Shown here: positions 8,662-17,537 of the stretch, piece by piece
Position numbering within the stretch: the stretch's first letter is position 1
How the letters are laid out: the number at the start of each line of letters is the position of its first letter
Source: Candidatus Manganitrophus noduliformans
Lineage (GTDB): Bacteria; Nitrospirota; Nitrospiria; SBBL01; Manganitrophaceae
Assembly: GCF_012184425.1 (NCBI RefSeq)
Contig: NZ_VTOW01000001.1
Location: 124,001-188,000, forward strand
DNA: 64,000 bases
Reading direction: 5' to 3'
Made by a program: the position numbers and the translations under genes
The notes under the pieces: generated by a model
Databases searched by the model: none
The model's input: only the letters and a program-made list of their open reading frames with translations
What the model was told of the DNA's origin: nothing

Positions 8662-9789
8662 ATGGCCGAACCGCTCAAAAGTCACTTTGGCCCCGAGATC
8701 CCCCGGCGGATCGCCGGGATGATTTCGGCGGTGTTCCGGCGTTTTGACACGAACGCCTTCCTCGCAGAAGTACTCAACGGTTACGAAGCGCTCGATCTGA
8801 CCCCGCGCGGACGGCAGATCGCCAAAGCGCTGCGCCGCCATCTGCCGGATGACTATGCCGAAGCCGCTGAAATCCTAATCGCTTCCCTCGGTCCAAAACT
8901 CGACCGGACCGAAGCGCTGGGGATGGCCCCTTTTCTCTACCTTCCGCACGTTTTCTTCGTCGCGGAATATGGCCTCGACCACTTCGAGATTTCGATGCAA
9001 GCCCAATACGAGCTGACACAGCGATTCACCGCCGAGTTCAGCATTCGCCCCTTCCTCGTCCGCTACCCGGAGCAGACGCTCGATCACCTCGAAAGATGGA
9101 CGAAAGATTCCAGTCCCCATGTCCGCCGGCTCGTCTCCGAGGGAACACGACCACGCCTGCCCTGGGCGCCGCGGCTGCGCGCATTCCAGAAAGAGCCGCG
9201 CCCGGTCCTCGCGCTGCTGGAGTTGCTGAAGGATGACCCGGAGCTTTATGTCCGCCGCTCCGTGGCAAACAACCTCAACGACATCGGTAAAGACCACCCG
9301 GCCCTGCTGGTGGAAACGGTCCGGCGCTGGATGACCGATGCAACGGAAGAGCGTCGCCGGCTGATTCGTCACGCACTCCGTTCGGCGATCAAACGGGGCG
9401 AGCCGGGCGCGCTCGGCGTTCTGGGCTTCGGCAAGAAGGTCAACGTGGCGATTCGCAACGCCACCATCAGACCGAAACGTCCCCGAACAGGCGGCTCGGT
9501 CACGATCGGTTTTGAAGTGGTGAACAAGGGCTCGCGGCGGCAACGGGTGCTGGTTGATTTCCGCGTCCACTTCGTGAAGGCCGACGGCAAAACCAGCCCG
9601 AAAGTTTTTAAACTCAAAACAATCGAGCTCGCCCCGAAAGAAACCCTCCCGCTCGGAAAGACAATCTCGTTGACGGAGATGACGACGCGGAAGCACTATC
9701 CCGGAACGCACCGGGTGGAGGTCATGTTGAATGGTGCGGTGAACCTGCTGGGATCGTTTGAGTTGGTAAAACGTATCGATTATAAATAG
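8662..9789 (+). CDS. AlkC-type DNA alkylation-repair glycosylase with Ig-like domain
   Basis: A 375-residue protein. Residues 1 to about 250 are HEAT-like repeats (LVRYPEQTLDHLERWTKDSSPHVRRLVSEGTRPRLPW is the family signature). Residues about 255-370 form an Ig-like beta domain (VNVAIRNATIRPKRPRTGGSVTIGFEVVNKGSRRQRVLVDFRVHF). HEAT glycosylases of the AlkC group remove N3-methyladenine and N3-methylcytosine without base flipping, and AlkC is known to carry an Ig-like domain. The weak spacer to the upstream SGNH gene suggests read-through transcription. Together with Ada at 57.3 kb this gives two alkylation-repair routes. Confidence 0.83.
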   Translation: MAEPLKSHFGPEIPRRIAGMISAVFRRFDTNAFLAEVLNGYEALDLTPRGRQIAKALRRHLPDDYAEAAEILIASLGPKLDRTEALGMAPFLYLPHVFFVAEYGLDHFEISMQAQYELTQRFTAEFSIRPFLVRYPEQTLDHLERWTKDSSPHVRRLVSEGTRPRLPWAPRLRAFQKEPRPVLALLELLKDDPELYVRRSVANNLNDIGKDHPALLVETVRRWMTDATEERRRLIRHALRSAIKRGEPGALGVLGFGKKVNVAIRNATIRPKRPRTGGSVTIGFEVVNKGSRRQRVLVDFRVHFVKADGKTSPKVFKLKTIELAPKETLPLGKTISLTEMTTRKHYPGTHRVEVMLNGAVNLLGSFELVKRIDYK

Positions 9790-9869
9790 ATCTGTCCCCT
9801 TTTCTAATGAACATCCTGATCAACATAAGTCGCCTAACAAGGCGCCAACCCTAAATAAGGAGAACCGCC

Positions 9870-10172
9870 ATGGCCAAAGTCGCGCTGTTGGTTCGACTGG
9901 AAGCAAAACCCGGAAAAGAAAAAGAAGTGGAAGATTTCCTTCGCGGAGGCTTGTCGATCGTCCAAGAAGAGCCGGCCACAACTGCATGGTTTGCCATCCG
10001 ATTGGGGCCGTCGACATTCGGCATTTTCGACGCCTTCCCGGATGAGGCGGGGCGGCAGGCGCACCTCTCGGGCCGCGTCGCCGCGGCGCTGATGGCCAAG
10101 GCGCCCGAGCTTTTGGCGAAGCCCCCCGACATCCAGAAGGTCGATGTCCTTGCGGCCAAGCTTCCGGGATAG
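9870..10172 (+). CDS. antibiotic biosynthesis monooxygenase (ABM) domain protein
   Basis: A 100-residue dimeric ferredoxin-like barrel. The opening KVALLVRLEAKPGKEKEVEDFL and the central TTAWFAIRLGPSTFGIFDAFPDEAGRQAHLSGRVAAAL match the ABM/putative quinol monooxygenase family (YgiN-like). TAAGGAGA precedes the ATG. Small ABM proteins often act on quinones or as stress proteins; the substrate cannot be read from the sequence. It lies 75 bp ahead of the PEBP gene. Confidence 0.85.
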   Translation: MAKVALLVRLEAKPGKEKEVEDFLRGGLSIVQEEPATTAWFAIRLGPSTFGIFDAFPDEAGRQAHLSGRVAAALMAKAPELLAKPPDIQKVDVLAAKLPG

Positions 10173-10247
10173 ATCGAGAGCATCAAACGAAAAGTCGGTC
10201 GATTTATAGGGACGAACACTCTGAAGCACAGGGAGGAGGAAAATCCG

Positions 10248-10871
10248 ATGAAAGTGACCAGCCGCTCCATTCAGAACAACAAACGTATTCCCGAAGCGAA
10301 CGCCGCGGGCGTTCCGGGACCGAGCGGTCCCGTTCCGGGACAGAACAAGAGCCCGCATATCTCTTGGTCCGACTTTCCGGAAAATACCAAGTCATTCGCA
10401 ATTATCGCCCACGACCCCGACGTGCCGTCGAAGCCCGACGACGTCAACAAGCCGGACCGAACCGTGCCGTACGATTTGCCCCGCGTCGATTTCTATCACT
10501 GGGTCCTCGTCGACATTCCGGCGAACGTGACCGAGCTGGCCGAAGGGCAAGACTCCGACGGCTTCACCCCCAAGGGAAAGAAGCCGGGAAAAGTCGCCTA
10601 CGGCGCGCGCGGGATCAACAGCTACAAAGACTGGTTTGGCGAGGACCCTCAGATGGGCGGTGACTATGGCGGCTACGATGGGCCGTGGCCCCCCTTCAAC
10701 GACGAGCGGCTTCATCACTACCACTTTACCGTTTATGCGCTCAACGTCCCGTCGCTCGAGATGCCGGAGCGGTTCAACGGGCCCGACGCGCTCAAGGCGA
10801 TGCAAGGCCATATCCTCGATAAAGCCACGCTGATGGGAACCTACGCCCTCAATCCGAACGCTCGGGAGTAG
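10248..10871 (+). CDS. YbhB/YbcL-type PEBP (Raf kinase inhibitor-like) protein
   Basis: A 207-residue protein with the PEBP signatures NKSPHISWSDFPENTKSFAIIAHDPDVP and HYHFTVYALNVPSLEMP, plus DFYHWVLVDIP. The bacterial members have a phosphate/anion pocket formed by Asp and His; no catalytic function is established. The ribosome site GGAGGAGGAAAA precedes the ATG. No signal peptide, so cytoplasmic. It sits downstream of the ABM protein and ends 110 bp before the convergent methyltransferase. Confidence 0.9.
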   Translation: MKVTSRSIQNNKRIPEANAAGVPGPSGPVPGQNKSPHISWSDFPENTKSFAIIAHDPDVPSKPDDVNKPDRTVPYDLPRVDFYHWVLVDIPANVTELAEGQDSDGFTPKGKKPGKVAYGARGINSYKDWFGEDPQMGGDYGGYDGPWPPFNDERLHHYHFTVYALNVPSLEMPERFNGPDALKAMQGHILDKATLMGTYALNPNARE

Positions 10872-10896
10872 ATCCGGCAGATCCCGTCCACACAAA

Positions 10897-10934
10897 TTCG
10901 CCGTCGAGTCGTTCGAATGAGACTCGACGGCGAA
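10897..10934. terminator. perfect 14-bp hairpin between convergent genes
   Basis: TTCGCCGTCGAGTC (10897-10910) and its exact complement GACTCGACGGCGAA (10921-10934) face each other around a 10-base loop, between the PEBP gene and the minus-strand methyltransferase. Probably a bidirectional terminator, though the T-run is missing. Confidence 0.6.
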
Positions 10935-10982
10935 CCTGACCCGCCTCGCGGACCCTTGATCTTCATCCTTTACGGAAAAAAG

Positions 10983-11726
10983 TCAGGCTTTGACCCCCGC
11001 GATATAGTCGAAATGATCGGTGAACTCCAAGACGGTTCGATCGGCGTATCTTTTTTCCATCTCGGCCAGCCCTTCCTGGATCTCTTCTTTGCTGAAGCTG
11101 GACAACACAGACATGTAACAGCTTTCGACCATCTGGAAATATTTCTCTTTGGGAATCGCATGCGGATAGTCGAGCGCGTCCCGCTCGACCCGAAAGCCGG
11201 CCTCGCCGAGCAGCCGGACGAGATCGTCGGGATCGGCGTGCCAACGCTCGCATTTCTGAAGCGCTTTCTGGAAAAGCGGGTATTGGACCTTCGGCGGCAC
11301 ATGGACCAGAAGAAGAATGCCCCCGGGGGTGAGGCGCTGGTGCAGATTGCGGAAGAGCCTCTCCTTGTCCTGGATGTGGTGAACCGTCTCTTTGATCAGA
11401 ACCTTATCGTAGCTTCCGGGGCGCTCGGAGAAAACGACCGCGTCGAGCGGATGGCGCTCCATCGGCGCCTCTTGCGGAATCTGGGCGAGCATTTCGGCGA
11501 ACGGATCGACGCCGATAATCTTATTTTTCAACGGGACCTGCTTAAGAATATCGAGCGAGTACATTCCGGTCCCGCAGCCGAGATCGACGAAGGTGTCCGA
11601 TTCCCGAAGGCGGAGCTTGTCGATCATTTTCTCCGTCAGAGCGCGGACAAAACCGGGCGAGTAGTAGAGAAACCCGTCGTACTTTTGCGCCAACCTCCGG
11701 TAATGGATCTGGACAACATCCTGCAT
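10983..11726 (-). CDS. class I SAM-dependent methyltransferase
   Basis: A 247-residue methyltransferase. Motif I is VDLGCGTGMYSLDILKQV (residues about 47-64), followed by IGVDPFAEML and the HHIQDKERLFRNLHQRLTPGGILLLVHVPP block. ATG 11726 has a TAGGAGG site. It starts 38 bp after ehuA stops, in the same direction, so it may be the last gene of the ectoine operon. The substrate is unknown and no known ectoine step needs a methyltransferase, so it may simply be read through. Confidence 0.85.
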   Translation of the reverse strand: MQDVVQIHYRRLAQKYDGFLYYSPGFVRALTEKMIDKLRLRESDTFVDLGCGTGMYSLDILKQVPLKNKIIGVDPFAEMLAQIPQEAPMERHPLDAVVFSERPGSYDKVLIKETVHHIQDKERLFRNLHQRLTPGGILLLVHVPPKVQYPLFQKALQKCERWHADPDDLVRLLGEAGFRVERDALDYPHAIPKEKYFQMVESCYMSVLSSFSKEEIQEGLAEMEKRYADRTVLEFTDHFDYIAGVKA

Positions 11727-11764
11727 CAGTAATCCTCCTATTTATTGGTTGATCGCCCGCTGTT

Positions 11765-12580
11765 TTATCGGGGCGGTTCCAGAGGCCGAAGAACTCTTTT
11801 GAGAAATTCCCGGGTCCTCTCGTGCTTCGGTTCGGAGAAGATCTTCTCGGGAAGATCGTCCTCCACGATGCGGCCTTCATCCATGAAGATGACGCGGTCG
11901 GCGATCTCCCGCGCGAACCCCATTTCATGGGTGACGATCAGCAGCGTCATTTCCGTCTCCAGGGCCAATCGCCGGATCACCGCCAGCACCTCTCCGACCC
12001 GCTCCGGGTCGAGCGCCGACGTCACCTCGTCGAAGAGCATGATTTTGGGTCGCATCGCCAGGGCGCGGGCGATGGCGACCCGCTGCTTTTGCCCGCCCGA
12101 GAGCTGCGCCGGATAGGCCTCCGCCTTGTCGGGCAATCCGACCTGTTCGAGCAGCGCCATGGCGTTTTTCACCGCCTCCTCGCGGGGAAGACGAAGGACA
12201 TGGATCGGCGCCTCGGTGACGTTGCGCAGGACCGTCATATGCGGAAAAAGGTTGAATTGCTGAAAAACCATATCGACCTTGCTCCGGATCTTGCGCAGAT
12301 GCGCGGCGTTCGCCGGGACCTCCCGGCCGTTCTTCACCAGGGTCCAGATCGGGTCGCCGTCGATCTCGATGGTTCCCGAATCGATCTTCTCCAGCGTCAT
12401 CAAAGCGCGCAGGACGGTCGATTTTCCCGAGCCGCTCGGACCGATCAGGGCGACTTTTTGAGACGGGGGAATCTCCAGATCCAAGCCGCGCAGCACCGCC
12501 AGATCCCCGAACGACTTCCGGACGTCCCGCATCCGGATGATCGGAGGGGGCGCGCCGCGCTCGCGGTCAGCGGCTTCCAA
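11765..12580 (-). CDS. ehuA: ectoine/amino acid ABC transporter ATPase, EhuA-like
   Basis: A 271-residue polar-amino-acid type ATPase. Walker A is GPSGSGKST, the signature [15 protein letters not shown], and Walker [15 protein letters not shown]. The start is TTG 12580 with GGAGG six bases upstream, overlapping the ehuD 3' end by 14 bp. The insert between Walker A and the Q-loop ([45 protein letters not shown]) is typical of EhuA. It powers uptake of ectoine/hydroxyectoine, as inferred from the adjoining ect genes. Confidence 0.88.
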   Translation of the reverse strand: MEAADRERGAPPPIIRMRDVRKSFGDLAVLRGLDLEIPPSQKVALIGPSGSGKSTVLRALMTLEKIDSGTIEIDGDPIWTLVKNGREVPANAAHLRKIRSKVDMVFQQFNLFPHMTVLRNVTEAPIHVLRLPREEAVKNAMALLEQVGLPDKAEAYPAQLSGGQKQRVAIARALAMRPKIMLFDEVTSALDPERVGEVLAVIRRLALETEMTLLIVTHEMGFAREIADRVIFMDEGRIVEDDLPEKIFSEPKHERTREFLKRVLRPLEPPR

Positions 12581-13217
12581 ACCGCACCTCCAGTCTTCGA
12601 ACCAGCCTCGACGCGACCAGGCTGACGGCGAGGAAGAGCAGGCCGACGAGGGTCAGCGGCTCGAGATAACGGAACGTCTGCGCCCCGATGATCTTCGCCG
12701 TCTGCAGCAGCTCCATGACGGTGATCGCGGCCAGCAGCGGCGTCTCCTTGAACATCGCCACCAGGTAGTTGCCGAGGGCGGGAATCACCGGCGGAATCGC
12801 CTGAGGGAGAATGACCGACCGCCAGGTGAGAAACCGGCCCATGTTCAAGGAGAGCGCGGCCTCCCACTGTCCCGAAGGAACCCCCTCGATCCCCGCCCGG
12901 TAAACTTCCGCGGTATAGGCGCTGTAGTGGAGGCCGAGGGCGAGGGTCCCCGCCGAAAAGGGGGACAAGGTCAGGCCGAAATTCGGCGCCACATAAAAGA
13001 GAAAATAGATCTGCACCAGCAGCGGCGTGCTCCGGATGAACTCCACCGAGGCGGCCGTCACTTTGGCCGGCAAGCCCCGTCCGGAATGGCCGAGAAAGGC
13101 CCAAACCAGGCCGAGCAGCAGGGCGATGGAGATCCCGACCAGGGTCGCCTGAAGGGTGACCCGGAGCGCCTTCAACAGCGCCGGCAGAATCGAGATTGCA
13201 AATTCCCAGTCAAACAT
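12567..13217 (-). CDS. ehuD: ectoine ABC transporter permease, EhuD-like
   Basis: A 216-residue His/Glu/Gln/Arg/opine-family permease with five membrane helices. The core [44 protein letters not shown] includes the EAA loop that docks on the ATPase. ATG 13217 overlaps the ehuC stop by 8 bp (ATGTTTGA), implying coupled translation; a longer frame would add ten residues inside ehuC. Works with EhuC as a heterodimeric channel. Confidence 0.87.
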   Translation of the reverse strand: MFDWEFAISILPALLKALRVTLQATLVGISIALLLGLVWAFLGHSGRGLPAKVTAASVEFIRSTPLLVQIYFLFYVAPNFGLTLSPFSAGTLALGLHYSAYTAEVYRAGIEGVPSGQWEAALSLNMGRFLTWRSVILPQAIPPVIPALGNYLVAMFKETPLLAAITVMELLQTAKIIGAQTFRYLEPLTLVGLLFLAVSLVASRLVRRLEVRFGSR

Positions 13218-13887
13218 CGGCCGCGACCATCGGGCGCCGCCGGACACGGCCGACGGCGAGTCTCCGCTCCAATCGTCTTACGCCGAACGAGATCGACAGC
13301 GCCAGCATAAAATAGAGCAAAAGGACCAGGGTGAAAATTTCTCCCGAGCGAAGCGTGGCGGCCCGCAGGATCTGCCCCTGGAAGGTCAGGTCGCCCAGGG
13401 TGATCATCGAGACCAGCGCCGTGCTCTTGAGAAGCTCGATCAACAGATTGCCGAACGGAGGAAGCATCGCCGGCAGCGCCTGCGGCAGGATGATCCGCCA
13501 CAACGTCTGACGCTCCGTAAAATTGAGCGCGGCGGCCGCTTCATATTGGGGCCTGGGAACCGCCTGGACGGCACCGCGGACCACTTCGGCCCCGTAGGCG
13601 CCGTGGTTCAGCCCCAGGACCACGATGCCAGCGGTCATGGCGTCCAATTCAACCCCCCAAAAGGGGAGGGCGAAGTAGACCCAAAAGAGCTGCACCAGCG
13701 CCGAGGTGCCGCGGAAAAAATCGGTATAGGCCGTGGCGGCGATCCGCAACCCGGCCTTTCGTGAGAGTCGCAACAAACCGACCGCAAAGGCGGCCAGGAC
13801 CGCCAAGATGGAACCCCCGAAGGCGAGCTGGATCGTCACCCAAAGGCCGGAGAGCAGGGGGGGCAAGAAGTGAAAAAGCTCAAGCAC
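13210..13887 (-). CDS. ehuC: ectoine ABC transporter permease, EhuC-like
   Basis: A 225-residue permease, start GTG 13887 after GGAGGAAG. The EAA loop is EAAAALNFTERQTLWRIILPQALPAMLPPFGNLLIELLKSTALVSMITLGDL. About five helices. It follows the binding-protein gene by about 50 bp and overlaps ehuD by 8 bp. The gene order B-C-D-A differs from the A-B-C-D order known in Sinorhizobium. Confidence 0.87.
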   Translation of the reverse strand: MLELFHFLPPLLSGLWVTIQLAFGGSILAVLAAFAVGLLRLSRKAGLRIAATAYTDFFRGTSALVQLFWVYFALPFWGVELDAMTAGIVVLGLNHGAYGAEVVRGAVQAVPRPQYEAAAALNFTERQTLWRIILPQALPAMLPPFGNLLIELLKSTALVSMITLGDLTFQGQILRAATLRSGEIFTLVLLLYFMLALSISFGVRRLERRLAVGRVRRRPMVAADV

Positions 13888-13938
13888 GCTCTTTCTTCCT
13901 CCGGGTTGCGCGTTTCATTAAACGGGCACGGTGGGAAC

Positions 13939-14826
13939 TTACGGCCTGCAGAGCGCCTCCGCCGTGATCTCTCCGGGCAGATCGGCTTCGGTGAACCCGA
14001 ACGGCGCCACGACCGCCAGATGCCGCGGCGAGCCGATGAACCGCTCCAAATGCGCGTTGAATTCGTTCAACAGCGCCGTATCTTCTTTGCGGAGGCCGAA
14101 CGCCCCGTAGCCGATCACGGTTTTGCCGTCGATGATCGGATCTCTGAACGGCTCCGCCCGCTCAATGCCTGGATCGCGCGCTTTGCTGAGGAGATTCTGA
14201 ATCGTCAAGCTGGTTCCGGCGTAGGCGTCGACCCGACCCGCCTGGACCGCCGCGACGGCGCTCGGCGCATCGGGGAGCACCGCAATCCGGCTTTCGGGGA
14301 CACCGGTCGCCTGCGCATATCGACGCTCCACGGCCCCGGCGACCACCCCCAATCGCGCGGTCGGGTGGGCCGCCGCCTCCTCGTAGCTGTGCAGGCCAAG
14401 CGGGTTTCCCGCTTTGACGAGAAAGGCCTCGCCGAGTCCATAGGTCGGGTTTGAAAAGGCGATCTCCCGGCAGCGCGCGGGGGTGATATACATCCCGGCC
14501 GCGATGATGTCGAATCGGCCGGCCTTAAGGCCGGGAATCAGCGCCCCGAATTCGGTCAGAACCCCTTCCACTTCGGTCACCCCCATCTCGCCGAGCACCG
14601 CCCGCGCGATCTCCGGCGCCTCGCCGGTCAGCTTCCCCGCCGCGGTGTCGTAGTAGGCGTACGGCGCCTCGTTGGCGTAGCCGAGGCGGATCTTCCCCTG
14701 ACTCCGGACCCGCTCCAGCGTCGTCGAGAAAGAGGCCGACTCCTGCCGGCCGCGGTCGCAGCCGGTCGCGAGGAGCAGCCCGACCAGAACCATCCATCCC
14801 GCGGCGGATCTCCCGACGATCTTCAT
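13939..14826 (-). CDS. ehuB: ectoine-binding lipoprotein, EhuB-like
   Basis: A 295-residue solute-binding protein; start ATG 14826, 7 bp after the ectD stop (an upstream in-frame ATG at 15012 lies inside ectD). It has a lipoprotein signal ending LLLATGC (Cys about 24), so it is membrane-tethered. The segment GKIRLGYANEAPYAYYDTAAGKLTGEAPEIARAVLGEMGV and FDIIAAGMYITPARCREIAFSNPTY closely matches EhuB rather than generic amino acid binders. It captures ectoine or hydroxyectoine in the periplasm. Confidence 0.9.
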   Translation of the reverse strand: MKIVGRSAAGWMVLVGLLLATGCDRGRQESASFSTTLERVRSQGKIRLGYANEAPYAYYDTAAGKLTGEAPEIARAVLGEMGVTEVEGVLTEFGALIPGLKAGRFDIIAAGMYITPARCREIAFSNPTYGLGEAFLVKAGNPLGLHSYEEAAAHPTARLGVVAGAVERRYAQATGVPESRIAVLPDAPSAVAAVQAGRVDAYAGTSLTIQNLLSKARDPGIERAEPFRDPIIDGKTVIGYGAFGLRKEDTALLNEFNAHLERFIGSPRHLAVVAPFGFTEADLPGEITAEALCRP

Positions 14827-14833
14827 GATCCGC

Positions 14834-15778
14834 TCATGAGGCGGTTGATCCGGCGGCCTGCCCGGAAGGAACCGGCGTGAAATCGCGGCTGGCGATGAAA
14901 TCGGGCCGGGGGGTCGTTCCGCCGTAAGGGGCTCCCAGGGCGTTCTCGACGCTGTTGTAGACGAAGAAGACGTTGCTCCGCGGCCAGGGGGTGATGTTCG
15001 AGTTCGATCCATGCATCATGTTGCACTCGAAGAGGACCAGCGAGCCGGGGGGGCCGGTCGGCGCGACGATTCCCCCCAGATCGACCAGACGGCGAAGGCT
15101 CTCGCGATCGGGCACCCCGTAATCCTGCTTTCTGAGCGACTGTTTGTAGTGGTCGTCCGGGGTCTCGCCGACGCACGAGACATAATGCCTGTGGGAGCCG
15201 GGAATCAGCATCAGCGGGCCGTTGTACGGGTTGTTTTCGGTCAGGTTTACGGAGCAGCTGATCGCCCGCATTCCCGGCATGCCGTCCTCGACGTGCCAGG
15301 TTTCGAAATCGGAGTGCCAGTCGAACTCTTTGCCCCGGAAGCCCGGCTTGTAGTTGATCCGGGACTGATGCATGTAGACGGCCCCCCCCAGCAGCTGGAT
15401 CATGATCTCCACGATCCGCCGGTCGCACGCCAACCGCCGCAGCAGCGGGTTGCTCCGGTGCACGTTGAAGATGGAGCGGACCGCTTCGCTGTCGGGCTCC
15501 AGGACCGTCTCGGCGGCCCCTTTGACCTCCGGGCTGAGAGAGAGCCGGCGCAGCTCCTCCAGATAGGTCGCCGCCTCTTCGGAAGAGAAGACCCCCTGAA
15601 AAGAGAGGTAGCCGTTTTTCTCGAAGAAGGCGACTTCCTCCGGCGTCAGCGGGCCGGCGGCGGTTCCGTGGACGACCGGGTCGGTCCGCTCCGTCATCCG
15701 AGGGGTTTCATAGACGCGCGAGGGATAGCGATCCTCCCGGGTCTCTTGCGGTTTCGTTGCGCTTTCGGATCTCATCAA
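14834..15778 (-). CDS. ectD: ectoine hydroxylase
   Basis: A 314-residue non-haem Fe(II)/2-oxoglutarate dioxygenase that converts ectoine to 5-hydroxyectoine. Iron ligands are visible in FDWHSDFETWH (H-x-D) and in MMHGSNSN (distal His). The start overlaps the ectC stop by ATGA, so the four ect genes are translationally coupled. The N-terminal 30 residues (YPSRVYETPRMTERTDPVVHG) also resemble EctD. Its presence means the strain can make 5-hydroxyectoine, which helps against heat and desiccation. Confidence 0.96.
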   Translation of the reverse strand: MMRSESATKPQETREDRYPSRVYETPRMTERTDPVVHGTAAGPLTPEEVAFFEKNGYLSFQGVFSSEEAATYLEELRRLSLSPEVKGAAETVLEPDSEAVRSIFNVHRSNPLLRRLACDRRIVEIMIQLLGGAVYMHQSRINYKPGFRGKEFDWHSDFETWHVEDGMPGMRAISCSVNLTENNPYNGPLMLIPGSHRHYVSCVGETPDDHYKQSLRKQDYGVPDRESLRRLVDLGGIVAPTGPPGSLVLFECNMMHGSNSNITPWPRSNVFFVYNSVENALGAPYGGTTPRPDFIASRDFTPVPSGQAAGSTAS

Positions 15779-16218
15779 TGACCTCCTTTCTTTTCCATCG
15801 CAATTTCAGAGAACGACTCGGAGCGCAATTGCTCCTCCTGCAGAAGCGGATAGGTCCCTTCGTGATCGTGGACCTCCCGGCCGGTGAGGGCCGGGGTGAA
15901 GACGCAGATCATCCGCAGATCGGTTTTCGCGCGAAGAAGATGTTTTTCGTGGCCGTTTAGGGTGTACATCGTCCCCGGCCCGATCCGGAACGACGGCCCT
16001 TCCGGAACGACCTCCAGCTCCCCCTCTCCTTCGATGCAGTAGACCGCCTCCAGATGATGTTTGTACCAGATGACCGTCTCCGTTCCGGCATAAAGGATCG
16101 TATCGTGCAGCGAGAAGCCGGTCCCGTCCCTTTTGAGCAGGAAGCGCCGGCTCGTGAAGGTCGGCGCCTTCACCTCTCTTTCCGTCCCCTCGATTTCATG
16201 CAATCTGCGAACGATCAT
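15775..16218 (-). CDS. ectC: ectoine synthase
   Basis: A 147-residue cupin enzyme that cyclises N-gamma-acetyl-diaminobutyrate to ectoine. The sequence MIVRRLHEIEGTEREVKAP and RDGTGFSLHDTILYAGTETVIWYKHHLEAVYCIEGEGELE is diagnostic; the metal ligands lie in the HHLEAVYCIEGEGE region. The start overlaps the ectB stop by 4 bp, and the stop overlaps the ectD start by 4 bp. Confidence 0.97.
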   Translation of the reverse strand: MIVRRLHEIEGTEREVKAPTFTSRRFLLKRDGTGFSLHDTILYAGTETVIWYKHHLEAVYCIEGEGELEVVPEGPSFRIGPGTMYTLNGHEKHLLRAKTDLRMICVFTPALTGREVHDHEGTYPLLQEEQLRSESFSEIAMEKKGGH

Positions 16219-17525
16219 ATCGTCTCCCTCCGTTCCGCTGCCGAGCCGAGGGCGACCGTGTTCGAAGAAGGCGCCGCTCGGCCCACGACCTCCTCGATGC
16301 TTTCTACGGCGATCTCCAGGCCCCGCGTGAGGGTTTCTTCATCGATAATCAGCGGCGGCATGAACTTGAGGACGTTGTCTTCGGGGCCGGCCGTCTCCAT
16401 GATCAGGCCGCGGTCGAACGCCGTGCGGGTGATCTTTTTGGCCAAACCGGCCTGAGAGCAGGGGAGCCCTTGAATCATCCCGCGGCCCCGGGGAGGCTGA
16501 AAAACCCGGGAATATTGGTCGGCGATCTCTTGCAGGCGCCGGTGAACCGCCTTCCCCTTTTTCTGTATCTCCTCCGTGAAGCGGTCGGATTTCCAATAGG
16601 TCAACGCCTCGGCCGCCGTGATGAACGCAAGATTGTGCCCGCGGAAGGTGCCGTTGTGCTCGCCCGGCTCCCACTGGTCCCACGCCGGCTTGATCAGGGT
16701 GAGCGCCATCGGCAGACCGTATCCGCTGATCGACTTGGAGAGGCAGACAATGTCGGGCTCCAGGCCCGCCGGCTCGAAGCTGAAGAAGGGCCCCGTCCGG
16801 CCGCAGCCGACCTGAATTTCATCGAAGATCAACAGCATGCCGTGGCGCCGGCAAAGCTCGGCCAGACGCTGCAGCCAATCGAACGCCGCCACGTTGATCC
16901 CCCCCTCGGCCTGCACGCTCTCCACGATGACCGCCGCGGCCAGATCGACGCCGCTTCCGGTGTCGCTGAGGAAACGCTCCATGTAGTCGATGGTGTCGAG
17001 CTCTTCGCCGAAATAACCGCAGAACGGCATGGTGTCCGACAGCATCAAGGGAATGCCGGCCCCGTTGCGTTTGAATGCATTGCCTGTGACCGAGAGCGAC
17101 CCGAGGCTCATCCCATGGAACGCATTGGTGAACGAGATGATTTTTTTTCTTCCGGTGATCTTGCGGGCCAGTTTGAGCGCGGCTTCGACGGCGTTGGTGC
17201 CGGTGGGGCCGGGGAACTGGATTTTATACTCCAGACCGCGCGGCTCGAGAATGGTCGATGAGAATTGACCGAGCAGCCGCTCTTTCGCGGTGGAGACCAT
17301 ATCGAGGCTGTGGGTCAGTCCGTTTCGCTCGATATATTCGAGCAGTTTCTCTTTCATGTGGGGCGGATTGTGTCCGTAGTTCAGCGCTCCCGCGCCGCTG
17401 AAAAAGTCGACATATTCCCGGCCCTGGGTGTCGTACATGAAGCATCCCTCCGCTTTGTCGAAAACGGCCGGAAAACTGTGACAGTAGCTCCGCACTCTCG
17501 ATTCGATACGTTCGGTTATCTCCAT
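16215..17525 (-). CDS. ectB: diaminobutyrate-2-oxoglutarate transaminase
   Basis: A 436-residue class III PLP aminotransferase that makes L-2,4-diaminobutyrate from aspartate semialdehyde, the first committed ectoine step. GTNAVEAALKLARKITGRKKIISFTNAFHGMSLGSL binds PLP, and the Schiff-base lysine lies in CLSKSISGYGLPMAL. Length and sequence fit EctB. No aspartokinase (ask) gene accompanies the cluster, so the precursor must come from the general pathway. Confidence 0.96.
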   Translation of the reverse strand: MEITERIESRVRSYCHSFPAVFDKAEGCFMYDTQGREYVDFFSGAGALNYGHNPPHMKEKLLEYIERNGLTHSLDMVSTAKERLLGQFSSTILEPRGLEYKIQFPGPTGTNAVEAALKLARKITGRKKIISFTNAFHGMSLGSLSVTGNAFKRNGAGIPLMLSDTMPFCGYFGEELDTIDYMERFLSDTGSGVDLAAAVIVESVQAEGGINVAAFDWLQRLAELCRRHGMLLIFDEIQVGCGRTGPFFSFEPAGLEPDIVCLSKSISGYGLPMALTLIKPAWDQWEPGEHNGTFRGHNLAFITAAEALTYWKSDRFTEEIQKKGKAVHRRLQEIADQYSRVFQPPRGRGMIQGLPCSQAGLAKKITRTAFDRGLIMETAGPEDNVLKFMPPLIIDEETLTRGLEIAVESIEEVVGRAAPSSNTVALGSAAERRETI

Positions 17526-17537
17526 AACGCTCCTTTC

